The notes beneath the pieces were generated by a model that saw only the letters and a list, made by a program, of their open reading frames with translations, had not been told where the DNA came from and ran no database searches. 64,000 nucleotides of DNA from SFEL01 sp045603585. Lineage in GTDB: Bacteria > Bacillota > Clostridia > Christensenellales > CAG-138. Made by a program: the position numbers and the translations under genes. Positions 50,647-58,016 of the stretch are shown one piece after another (position 1 is the first letter of the stretch; each line of letters opens with the position of its first letter). The stretch is taken from contig JAZUMK010000023.1 of assembly GCA_045603585.1 (NCBI GenBank), forward strand, positions 1 to 64,000, read 5' to 3'.

Positions 50647-51189
50647 TTAGAAGGAGGGGGGGGTTGCGACCCATATGAGCCGCGCCTCGGTCTTGCCTGT
50701 GTTTTTGATGTAGTGTACGCTGGCGGGCTTGAAGCAGAAGCTGTCGCCGCGGCGCACTTTGTGTTTCTTATCCCCTATATAGAGGCTTATGCTGCCCTGC
50801 AGCACATAGCCGAATTCCTCGCCCTCGTGGGGGTTATCCTCGTAGGTGCTTCCTCCGGGAGCAAGGGTGACAAGAATGGGCTCAAGGCTGTTCTTCTGTG
50901 CGTTGGGAACCAGCCAGCGCACGGTATGGCCCGCCTCGGTTTCCTCCTTTTCAAACATATCGTCCGGGGTGAATACTGCCTTTTCGGGCTGAGTTTCGGT
51001 GAAAAACTCGGAAAGGTCTGTACCCAGGGCTTCCAGTATGTCTGTAAGGGTGGCTATGGAGGGGGAGGTAAGGTCCCTCTCCAGCTGGGATATAAATCCC
51101 TTGGACAGCTCGGTACGGGCGGCCAGCTCTTCCTGAGTAAGGCCCAGCCGCAGCCGGTATCGTTTGATTTTTTCGCCTATATTTATCAT
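50647..51189 (-). CDS. XRE HTH-cupin regulator of the pot operon (PuuR-like)
   Basis: This 180-residue protein has an N-terminal XRE HTH (IGEKIKRYRLRLGLTQEELA, ELSKGFISQLERDLTSPSI). A C-terminal cupin barrel follows (about 105-178: LAPGGSTYEDNPHEGEEFGY, LQGSISLYIGDKKHKV, ASVHYIKNTGKTEARLIWV). This design, placed first in polyamine transport operons, usually senses polyamines or related ligands. It sits 27 nt before potA, so it is probably the first gene of the transcript and autoregulated. A dyad (51234-51250) overlaps the presumed start of transcription. Confidence 0.9.
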   Translation of the reverse strand: MINIGEKIKRYRLRLGLTQEELAARTELSKGFISQLERDLTSPSIATLTDILEALGTDLSEFFTETQPEKAVFTPDDMFEKEETEAGHTVRWLVPNAQKNSLEPILVTLAPGGSTYEDNPHEGEEFGYVLQGSISLYIGDKKHKVRRGDSFCFKPASVHYIKNTGKTEARLIWVATPPSF

Positions 51190-51233
51190 GCTTTGCGCCT
51201 CCTTGCGCGGATAGCCGCGGAAATAAACCCAAA

Positions 51234-51261
51234 GTTTAGAAATCCTAAACAGCCGATTATA
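51234..51261 (-). promoter_or_regulatory. pot operon promoter and operator-like dyad
   Basis: On the minus strand a TATAAT (plus 51256-51261) is preceded by a weak TTTATG at 17-nt spacing. The dyad GTTTAG-AAATC-CTAAAC (51234-51250) covers the likely +1 region. A second, imperfect set of AAACC/TTTGGTTT repeats lies around it. Confidence 0.5.
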
Positions 51262-51383
51262 ATTAAAACATCTTTCGACATAAAAGTCAATGGGTTTTGT
51301 TCAGTATTACAAAACTTTTGGTTTAAAATTTGTTTGCCGGAGAAAAAGCGGCCCGGCAGCGGAAGAACAGCCCCGGCACAAAA

Positions 51384-51413
51384 TAAAAAAATCCGCATTT
51401 CTGCGGATATTTT
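51384..51413 (-). terminator. Terminator of the DUF368 gene
   Basis: Minus strand ATCCGCAGAAATGCGGAT followed by TTTTTTATTT, about 20 nt past the stop at 51432. Confidence 0.8.
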
Positions 51414-51431
51414 ATAATTTCCGTGGCTGTA

Positions 51432-52244
51432 TCAGCTTTCCCTTCCCAGCCGCTGAAGCAGCAGCGTGCAGCAGAAACCCGCTGCGGCAAGCGCGGGATA
51501 AAGCAGCATGTTGATGCCTGAGGGCAGGCCGGGGAATATCATTATCACAGAGCCCAGCAAAAAGCCCAGTATGCAGTAGCATGCTCCCGCGGGATGCTGA
51601 TTGAACATGCGCCGAACAAAGGAAACAAGCAGTATGACCACGGCAAGGGCTCCTGCGGCGGCGCAGATGAGGTAATTGAGCTGCAGCCTGTTGAATGCCG
51701 AAAGCAGCGGCTCATACCAGCCAACATACATAAGGATAAAGGAGGTGCTTATGCCGGGGATAACTATGCCTACGGTTATCAGTGCCCCTGAGAGGAAGGC
51801 TGCTATATACCCGAAATCACGGTAACCTGCGGATACTGCGGCACCGTCAAAAAAAGCAAGGGCCGCAGTAAGGGCGCCTCCCAGTATGATGCAGAGGGCA
51901 TATTTGCGGTTTATCCTTTTTCCTGCGGAGCGGATAAGGGCGGGAACGCCCCCCAGTACCAGCCCTATCAGCAGATACATCAGCGGCATGCGCCAGTTTA
52001 TCAGCAGCCATTCAAGTATGCGGGCAGTTACAAATACACCAATGCATACCCCGATGCCATAGGGCAGAAGAAAAAGAAAGTTCTGCTTGAAGTTTTTCAA
52101 CAATCCGGCAACTGCATCTATGGCTTTGCGGTATATTCCAAAGGCAACCGCGAGCATGCCGCCGCTTGCGCCGGGTATCATACCCGCCGCACCGATAAGC
52201 GTCCCTTCCAGAACGCAGCGGACAGCGCTTTTGTTGACCTTCAT
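51432..52244 (-). CDS. DUF368 multi-span membrane protein
   Basis: This 270-residue protein has about eight hydrophobic segments. Typical DUF368 pieces include the N-terminal GTLIGAAGMIPGASGGMLAV, GIGVCIGVFVTARILEW and a second glycine-rich GIVIPGISTSFILMYVGWYE. The family has been linked to undecaprenyl-phosphate or polyprenyl recycling in some bacteria. I cannot test that here. It is followed by a terminator and is a single-gene unit; the EamA gene upstream on the same strand is 77 nt away. Confidence 0.85.
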   Translation of the reverse strand: MKVNKSAVRCVLEGTLIGAAGMIPGASGGMLAVAFGIYRKAIDAVAGLLKNFKQNFLFLLPYGIGVCIGVFVTARILEWLLINWRMPLMYLLIGLVLGGVPALIRSAGKRINRKYALCIILGGALTAALAFFDGAAVSAGYRDFGYIAAFLSGALITVGIVIPGISTSFILMYVGWYEPLLSAFNRLQLNYLICAAAGALAVVILLVSFVRRMFNQHPAGACYCILGFLLGSVIMIFPGLPSGINMLLYPALAAAGFCCTLLLQRLGRES

Positions 52245-52321
52245 AGCAGATGCCTTTCCTATGAAACAGTATTGCCGTCAAATGGCATTATCTTATATAT
52301 GATGGGGAGAAAACAAAATTG

Positions 52322-53188
52322 TTATTCTCTGCTGTTTACCACAGTGGTGTATACCGTTACTGCAATGACCACGCAGCCGCCGATTATCTCACGGACCGTG
52401 GGAGGCTCGCCCAATAGCAGGAAGGCAAGAATTATGCCGTATACGGATTCCATACCGCCGGAGATTATGCCTGCGGTCTGCACCCTTACCTTTTTAAGGG
52501 AGGATACAAACAGGCTGTGGGCGAGGGCGGTGCAGAATACGCCAAGGAGAATCAGCAGCAGGATATCCTTGCCGGTAATGGCGGGAGGAGCTGCAATAAT
52601 AAAGGGCAGCAGCACTATCGTAGCGATAAACTGCTCATAAAAGCAAACCACGCTGCCTGCATAGCGGGAAGAGAAGCGCCTGTTGAGAAGGGACAGTACG
52701 GCGTATGTGAGGGCGGACAGCATGCCCACCACGATGCCGTTTACCGTTGCGTCCGCGCCCTCGGGAGGAACCAGAATAAATACGCCCAACAGCATCATCA
52801 CTGCGCATATGACGCTCTTTATGCGAAGCTTTTCCTTAAAAAGAACAGGCTCGATAAAGGTGACGAACAGGGGGAAGGTGGAGAAGGTGATGGTGCCCAC
52901 CGCAACGCTTGCCACCTGAACCGACTGGATAAAGAAGGTCCAGTGGAGCGCCATTACTATACCTGCGGCGATGTATGCCCAAAGATCCCCGCGGCTTAAA
53001 AGCTTCATGGGGGTCTTTGTGAGCTTTATTACTATAAATAAAGTAATGGAGGAAAAGAACACCCTGCCAAAGGTCACGGCAAAGGAAGGGATGGAAAGGC
53101 CGCGGCCTATTACCCCAGCCATACCAAAGAACAGTACGGCAAAATGCAGCATCAGCAGGGACTTGGTTTCAGTTGCGGGTTTATTCAT
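52322..53188 (-). CDS. EamA/DMT-family transporter
   Basis: This 288-residue protein has ten transmembrane helices in two EamA repeats. It starts ETKSLLMLHFAVLFFGMAGVIG and has VASVAVGTITFSTFPLFVTFIEPVLFKE (quoted in parts), GMLSALTYAVLSLLNRRF, and a second-repeat end GGMESVYGIILAFLLLGEPP. Members export metabolites or drugs, and the substrate is not predictable. The start is followed at once by the ordinary frame, with RBS GGGGAGATAA. Confidence 0.9.
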   Translation of the reverse strand: MNKPATETKSLLMLHFAVLFFGMAGVIGRGLSIPSFAVTFGRVFFSSITLFIVIKLTKTPMKLLSRGDLWAYIAAGIVMALHWTFFIQSVQVASVAVGTITFSTFPLFVTFIEPVLFKEKLRIKSVICAVMMLLGVFILVPPEGADATVNGIVVGMLSALTYAVLSLLNRRFSSRYAGSVVCFYEQFIATIVLLPFIIAAPPAITGKDILLLILLGVFCTALAHSLFVSSLKKVRVQTAGIISGGMESVYGIILAFLLLGEPPTVREIIGGCVVIAVTVYTTVVNSRE

Positions 53189-53325
53189 TGTATTATCTCC
53201 CCAAATGCGAATAACAGCGGTAATAAATGGATTATAGTATACTTTGCAAATATTATCCAGAAGTTTTGAAATATGGGGCTGTATACGGTAATAAATAAAA
53301 ATTTAAAATTTTTTTGAAAAACCTC

Positions 53326-53354
53326 TTTACTTTAGCGTGATAAAGTGATATAGT
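53326..53354 (+). promoter_or_regulatory. Promoter of the amino-acid ABC transporter operon
   Basis: TTTACT, 17 nt, TATAGT. The rest of the 245-bp gap after the EamA gene is AT-rich and shows no gene. Confidence 0.6.
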
Positions 53355-53432
53355 ACTGAAGCAAGGAGAGGAACCTCCTAAAACAAAAATAAAATTTAAA
53401 TTAAAATATCAAATTTTAAGGAGAACAAAACA

Positions 53433-54290
53433 ATGAAGAAGATCGCTGCACTGCTTATGGCAACCCTGATGCTGGCTCTGGCCTTTACCGGCTGCGCAAA
53501 GCCCGCCGAAGCCGATACCCCCGTTTCCGAAGACGTAACTCCCGAGCTGGACGCCGCTCCCGCTGTTGAGGACAGCGACCTTGCCTATATCGTAGCCAAC
53601 GGCAAGATGGTTATCGGCATCACCGAATACGCCCCCATGAACTACTATGACGACGCCGGCAAGCTCATCGGCTTTGATACCGAGTATGCCGAAGCCGTTT
53701 GCGAAAAGCTGGGCGTAGCTCCCGAGTTCGTAGTAATCAACTGGGACACCAAGGAGATGGAGCTTGAGGCCAAGAACATCGACTGCATCTGGAACGGCTT
53801 CACCATCACCGATGAGCGCAAGGAAGCCCTTGAGTTCACCGATCCCTATGTAAAGAACATGCAGGTTGTAGTAATCAAGGCTGACAACGCTTCCACCTAT
53901 GTTGACACCGCAAGCCTCTCCGGCGCAAACCTGGTTGCTGAAATGGGCTCCACCGGTGAAAGCAGCATTGCAGACGATGAAAACCTGAGCCAGGCAAGCT
54001 ACGTTGGCGTATCCAAGATGGCAGACGCTCTGCTGGAAGTTAAGGCCGGCACCGCCGATGCAGCAGTTATCGACTACGTAATGGCCAAGGCAATGGTTGG
54101 CGAAGGCACCGACTATGCTGACCTGATGATCATGGACGGCGTAGAGCTGGCATACGAAGAGTATGGCGTAGGCTTCCGCAAGGGTTCCGATGCAGCAGCC
54201 GCTGTAAACGAAGCCACCGCAGCCCTCATCGCAGAAGGCTCCCTCCCCGAGATCGCTGCCAAGTACGGTCTGGCACTGATGGCCGAATAA
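53433..54290 (+). CDS. Polar amino-acid-binding lipoprotein of an ABC importer
   Basis: This 285-residue protein has a signal peptide (MKKIAALLMATLMLALAF) and lipobox FTGC (Cys about 22). The SBP type 3 fold follows: VIGITEYAPMNYYDDAGKLIGFDTEYAEAV (quoted in part), KNIDCIWNGFTITDERKEAL and VGFRKGSDAAAAVNEATA. This family binds amino acids such as glutamine, arginine, cystine or histidine. The exact ligand is not clear. It is co-directional with the permease 97 nt on and the ATPase, forming a three-gene importer. Confidence 0.92.
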   Translation: MKKIAALLMATLMLALAFTGCAKPAEADTPVSEDVTPELDAAPAVEDSDLAYIVANGKMVIGITEYAPMNYYDDAGKLIGFDTEYAEAVCEKLGVAPEFVVINWDTKEMELEAKNIDCIWNGFTITDERKEALEFTDPYVKNMQVVVIKADNASTYVDTASLSGANLVAEMGSTGESSIADDENLSQASYVGVSKMADALLEVKAGTADAAVIDYVMAKAMVGEGTDYADLMIMDGVELAYEEYGVGFRKGSDAAAAVNEATAALIAEGSLPEIAAKYGLALMAE

Positions 54291-54387
54291 TAGTATAATA
54301 CCAAAGCTGAATAGCTTAAGGCAGGAGGATATTGCTCCCCCTGCCTTACTGCGTAAATAGTAAATACTTATAAAGGAAAACGGACTT

Positions 54388-55032
54388 ATGTTTCTTACCG
54401 TTACACAAAAGCTGCTGGAGGGTTTCGGCGTATCCTGCGTCATCTTCATAGTGACCCTGCTTGCGGCGCTGCCCCTGGGCCTTGTGATAGCATTTGGCTC
54501 CATGAGCAAATTCAAGCCCCTCAAGTGGCTCACCAAAACCTTTGTATGGATAATCCGCGGCACTCCCCTTATGCTGCAGATACTTATCGTGTTTTACGGT
54601 CCCGGTATGATATGGGATATAAAGGCAATGCCTCGTATGACGGCGGTGCTTATTACCTTCATTATCAACTATGCGGCCTATTTCTCCGAGATCTACCGCG
54701 GCGGCATAGAAAGCATCCCCAAGGGACAGTATGAAGCGGGTCAGGTATTGGGCATGACCAAGCGGCAGGTATTCTTCAATGTTGTGCTGCTTCAGGTCAT
54801 CAAGCGCATCGTTCCTCCCCTTGGCAATGAGTTTATAACGTTGGTAAAGGATACCTCCCTTGCAAGGGTTATCGCCATCAAGGAGATCATCATGTGCGCT
54901 CAGGAGTTCATCTCCCTCAAGGCGCTGCTGTGGCCCATGTTCTACTCCGGCGCATTCTATCTTATCTTCAACGGCCTGCTCACCATACTGCTGGGCTATG
55001 CCGAAAAGAAACTGGATTATTTTAGGGTTTAA
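54388..55032 (+). CDS. Amino-acid ABC transporter permease
   Basis: This 214-residue HisM/GlnP-like membrane protein has about five transmembrane helices. It opens VTQKLLEGFGVSCVIFIVTL and contains the RGTPLMLQILIVFYG segment. The EAA motif variant is SIPKGQYEAGQVLGMTKRQVF (quoted in part), and VKDTSLARVIAIKEI is also family-typical. It forms the homodimeric channel for the binding protein upstream. The ATPase starts 5 nt after the stop, so this is one transcription unit. Confidence 0.94.
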   Translation: MFLTVTQKLLEGFGVSCVIFIVTLLAALPLGLVIAFGSMSKFKPLKWLTKTFVWIIRGTPLMLQILIVFYGPGMIWDIKAMPRMTAVLITFIINYAAYFSEIYRGGIESIPKGQYEAGQVLGMTKRQVFFNVVLLQVIKRIVPPLGNEFITLVKDTSLARVIAIKEIIMCAQEFISLKALLWPMFYSGAFYLIFNGLLTILLGYAEKKLDYFRV

Positions 55033-55037
55033 TAATT

Positions 55038-55814
55038 ATGTCAGTACTTGAAGTAAAAAACATTAAAAAGAACTTTGGCCCCGTGGAGGTGCTCAAAGGA
55101 CTGGACTTTTCCATGGAAAAGGGCGAGGTGCTGGCAATAATCGGTTCCTCCGGCTCAGGCAAAACCACCCTTCTTCGCTGCCTCAATTTCCTGGAAACCC
55201 CCGACGAAGGCCAGATAATCGTAAACGACGAGGTGCTGTTTGATTCTGCTACCCACAGCACCCTCACCGAGAACGAAGTCCGCAGGAACAGGCTGCACTT
55301 TGGCCTTGTTTTTCAGTCCTTTAATCTCTTCCCTCAGTATACCGCCCTGGAAAACGTAAAGCTTGCCCGGGAGATACTGGCGGCGGAAAACCGCGCAAAC
55401 AACATGAAGGAGATAAAGGTGCAGATAGACCTGCAGGCAAGGGGACTTCTGGAGCGCGTTGGCCTTGCGGATAAAATGGATAACTATCCCCATCAGCTTT
55501 CCGGCGGTCAGCAGCAGCGTGTGGCAATAGCCCGCGCCCTTGCAATGAATCCTGATGTACTGTGCTTTGACGAGCCCACCAGCGCCCTTGATCCCGCCCT
55601 TACAGGCGAAGTTCTCAGGGTAATCCGCAGCCTTAAATCCGCTGACAGCACCATGATAGTGGTAACTCATGAAATGGAGTTTGCAAGGAACGTTGCAGAC
55701 AAGGTGCTGTTTATGGCAGACGGCGTGATAGAGGAGATGGGCACTGCTGAGCAGGTATTCGAGCATCCCCAGAGCGAGCGCACCAAGGCCTTCTTCTCCA
55801 GCTTTACCCGCTGA
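55038..55814 (+). CDS. Amino-acid ABC transporter ATPase (GlnQ-like)
   Basis: This 258-residue ATPase has Walker A GSSGSGKTTL, Q-loop FGLVFQSFNLFPQ, signature LSGGQQQRVAIARAL, Walker B LCFDEPTSALDP and H-loop VVTHEMEFAR. These are the standard motifs of polar amino-acid importers. It powers uptake by the two genes before it. The stop is separated by one base from the Smr gene, which suggests coupled translation. Confidence 0.95.
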   Translation: MSVLEVKNIKKNFGPVEVLKGLDFSMEKGEVLAIIGSSGSGKTTLLRCLNFLETPDEGQIIVNDEVLFDSATHSTLTENEVRRNRLHFGLVFQSFNLFPQYTALENVKLAREILAAENRANNMKEIKVQIDLQARGLLERVGLADKMDNYPHQLSGGQQQRVAIARALAMNPDVLCFDEPTSALDPALTGEVLRVIRSLKSADSTMIVVTHEMEFARNVADKVLFMADGVIEEMGTAEQVFEHPQSERTKAFFSSFTR

Positions 55815-55815
55815 T

Positions 55816-56058
55816 ATGACAGCGGCAGTGATACAGCTGGATATCCACGGCATGAACCGCTATCAGGCAAAGGTGGCCATAGACGCCGCCCTTCGCCGCT
55901 CCAAAGGCGTATACCGCATAAGGATAATACACGGCGGCAATCACAATACCGTCCTTCGGGATATGATAGCGGAGGAGTACGCCGCTCACCCGCTGGTGCT
56001 GCGCATAGAGCGGGGAGACAATTCCGGCAGAACAGAGCTTGTATTAAGAGAACTGTAA
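55816..56058 (+). CDS. Small Smr-domain protein
   Basis: This 80-residue protein is a stand-alone Smr domain: IQLDIHGMNRYQAKVAIDAA (the LDLHG-type motif), IRIIHGGNH (the HGxG element) and a LRIERGDNSGRTELVL end. Smr domains occur at the C-terminus of MutS2 and alone, and some are nucleases that cut branched DNA or RNA. The usual third-motif glycine pattern is partly altered here (HGGNHNTVLRDMI). It begins one base after the ATPase stop with no obvious ribosome site, so re-initiation from the ABC operon is likely. Confidence 0.8.
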   Translation: MTAAVIQLDIHGMNRYQAKVAIDAALRRSKGVYRIRIIHGGNHNTVLRDMIAEEYAAHPLVLRIERGDNSGRTELVLREL

Positions 56059-56059
56059 A

Positions 56060-56091
56060 AAAAACGGGCTGCAATGCGGCCCGTTTTTTGC
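56060..56091 (+). terminator. Terminator of the amino-acid ABC-Smr operon
   Basis: AACGGGCTGCAATGCGGCCCGTTTTTTG forms an imperfect stem with strong U tail. Confidence 0.75.
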
Positions 56092-56146
56092 GTTTTGTAT
56101 TGGTTTTCAGCCAATCAAAAAGCCCCGGATGGGAGCCGGGGCCGTA

Positions 56147-56320
56147 CTATTTAACCGGTTTTTCAAGGTTTGCGATGGCGTAGGTGATGCATTGATTTAT
56201 GAATTCATTTCGGCTCAGGTCAAACAAGGCGGCATTTTCATCCACCTGCTTGAGCAGATCCACCGGTATACGGATGGAAATAACATCTTTATCCTGTTTT
56301 TGCGGTAAAAAACCTGACAT
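56147..56320 (-). CDS. Small RHH-type DNA-binding protein, divergent regulator of cassette B
   Basis: The ATG at 56320 gives 57 residues. A TTG 9 nt earlier is possible, but would sit only 3-4 nt after the GGAG. The middle has KDVISIRIPVDLLKQVDENA (strand then helix) and FDLSRNEFINQCITYAIANL (turn and second helix). This is the ribbon-helix-helix pattern of CopG/MetJ-like repressors. It is divergent from the beta-helix gene of cassette B, with a dyad over the shared promoter at 56339-56352. It is not similar to the XRE regulator of cassette A, so the two cassettes have swapped upstream regulators. Confidence 0.75.
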   Translation of the reverse strand: MSGFLPQKQDKDVISIRIPVDLLKQVDENAALFDLSRNEFINQCITYAIANLEKPVK

Positions 56321-56336
56321 TTTTTTCAAATTCTCC

Positions 56337-56366
56337 TTGATACTATTGTATCCGATGTGATATGAT
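56337..56366 (+). promoter_or_regulatory. Promoter and dyad of cassette B
   Basis: TTGATA, 18 nt, TATGAT. The dyad GATAC-TATT-GTATC (56339-56352) overlaps the -35. A wider pair GTATTC...GAATAC (56373-56378 and 56399-56404) lies just downstream. Both could bind the divergent RHH protein. Confidence 0.55.
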
Positions 56367-56419
56367 TTTTATGTATTCAAAATATGATATTAAAATACGA
56401 ATACAAAAGGAGAAAAATT

Positions 56420-57622
56420 ATGAAGAAAATATTGTCTTGTATCATTGCCTTTGCAATGATAATCAGCATGTCAAGCGTTGCGCTGGCGGCGGGCGTCGCC
56501 AAGATTGGTACAACCGAGTATGATTCTCTGAAGGCGGCTGCCGATGCGGCTAAGTCTGGTGACACGCTTGAAATTGTTGCTGGTACCTATGGAAAGACTA
56601 CTGGCTTGGAAAGTTACGGAAATTGTGCTCTGGTAATTCGCAATAACAATGGTGGTGCCAACGTATTCCCAGGTTCCGAAAACCCACGTGATTTGGGCAA
56701 CTTTACCATTGAGGGTAGTGGTGAAGAAACAAAAGTCGCTGGAATCCGCATTTCCGATTATTCTCTCACAGCAGATCCCGGATTTATCTTCGGCACTCTT
56801 ACGATCAAAGACTTGACATTGACGGATAGTTTTCTCCTTAATGATAAGTTTATCAAAGCGGATAAGATCGTGTTCGAAAATGTAATTTTTGATGCCGAAA
56901 GCTGGACCAGTACCGAACCTTGCTGGGTGTATATCGATGCACGCAATGGCAATAACATCGGTGAAATCGCATTTAAGAACTGTACCTTCAAGAATGGTAA
57001 GACAGCACAGGGCGTAAATCTGTTGACATATGTGGCAGACAACACAGAGTATACATTTGAGAATTGTTCGTTTGACGGTGCTATGAAGCAAATTATGGTA
57101 AACAAGACTGGTTCTGATCCGAATGCGTCTCACAACGGAACCATTACTGTTGCCGACTGCACCTTCACAAATCAGATGCAAGGCGGTTGTGCCATTCGCA
57201 TGAATGGTATTGGTGGAGAAGTTTACATTAAAAACAACACACTTGACGAAGGTGAGCTCTTCAAGATTTCCGATTCTGATAGTGCGATTGTGACACGTAT
57301 AGACCCCGCTCCCGCCCCCAAGCCCTCCCGCTCCGGCATTGATGTGACCTACAACGGCGGCAACAGCTTCAGCACCTCCAAGTCCGCTGTTCCCACCTCC
57401 GTTGAGATCGACGGCGTGGAAGTACCCTTCACCGGCAATGGCAAGAGCTTCACCGTAGGCTGCATCGACCCCAATGCTGAATGGGTGACCGTACGCTGGA
57501 ACAGCACCTCTGTTACCGTAAACTTTAAGCCCGATGCAAGCGTTGTCTGCGCTGAGGTGGCTATACCCAAGACCGGCGATATGCCTGTATGGGCGGCTGT
57601 ACTGGCCTTCTTCGGTTTCTAA
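56420..57622 (+). CDS. Secreted right-handed beta-helix surface protein with IPKTG tail (cassette B)
   Basis: The ATG at 56420 follows AAAAGGAGAAAAATT and gives 400 residues. The signal peptide is MKKILSCIIAFAMIISMSSVALA. A VAKIGTTEYDSLKAAADAA opening follows, matching the form in the cassette A protein. Beta-helix-like turns then run to about residue 290 (FTIEGSG, LTIKDLTLTDSFL, IAFKNCTFKNGK, FENCSFDGAM, VADCTFTNQMQGG, VYIKNNTLDEG). Residues 309-400 match the cassette A tail (90/92 identical) and end in IPKTGDMPVWAAVLAFFGF. The helix part has no DNA-level similarity to its partner, which suggests interchangeable binding heads. Enzyme activity is not visible. Confidence 0.8.
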   Translation: MKKILSCIIAFAMIISMSSVALAAGVAKIGTTEYDSLKAAADAAKSGDTLEIVAGTYGKTTGLESYGNCALVIRNNNGGANVFPGSENPRDLGNFTIEGSGEETKVAGIRISDYSLTADPGFIFGTLTIKDLTLTDSFLLNDKFIKADKIVFENVIFDAESWTSTEPCWVYIDARNGNNIGEIAFKNCTFKNGKTAQGVNLLTYVADNTEYTFENCSFDGAMKQIMVNKTGSDPNASHNGTITVADCTFTNQMQGGCAIRMNGIGGEVYIKNNTLDEGELFKISDSDSAIVTRIDPAPAPKPSRSGIDVTYNGGNSFSTSKSAVPTSVEIDGVEVPFTGNGKSFTVGCIDPNAEWVTVRWNSTSVTVNFKPDASVVCAEVAIPKTGDMPVWAAVLAFFGF

Positions 57623-57649
57623 AAATACCTGATCAGGGCGGCTTTAACT

Positions 57650-57850
57650 ATGCTTACAATCAAGGGTAAAGATAATACCGTTACAAAAACTCTGCGGCTG
57701 ACTGAACATATAGCAACTGAGCTGGAGCGAATAGCTAAGGAAAACAACGCAACCTTTACCTCTGTGGTGGAGCAGTGCCTTCAGTATGCATTGGATGAGC
57801 TGGGCAAACAAGAGCGGGCTGAGCAAAATACAGCGCGCCGGGATATGTGA
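57650..57850 (+). CDS. Ribbon-helix-helix small protein, cassette B
   Basis: The ATG at 57650 is 27 nt after the beta-helix stop, behind CAGGGCGG. The protein is 66 residues: MLTIKGKDNTVTKTLRL strand region, helix EHIATELERIAKENN, helix FTSVVEQCLQYALDEL, then a charged tail QERAEQNTARRDM absent from its paralogue at 1920. Gene order and spacing repeat cassette A. It is a likely dimeric DNA-binding protein. Its target is unknown. A GC-rich terminator follows at 57872. Confidence 0.75.
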   Translation: MLTIKGKDNTVTKTLRLTEHIATELERIAKENNATFTSVVEQCLQYALDELGKQERAEQNTARRDM

Positions 57851-57871
57851 GCTGAATACAACACAGACGAC

Positions 57872-57897
57872 AGCCCCCCTTGAAAGGGGGGGCTTTT
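57872..57897 (+). terminator. Terminator of cassette B
   Basis: AGCCCCCC, loop of TTGAAA, GGGGGGGCT, then TTTTC. Confidence 0.9.
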
Positions 57898-58016
57898 TCT
57901 GTGCCTTGGGCTTACAATATTCGCCATATTTGTAAATAAATTGTGCTGATATACACAAAAGCTACAATATGTGGTATATTTAACGTAGGTAATTATTACT
58001 TATGTGAGGTACTGAC

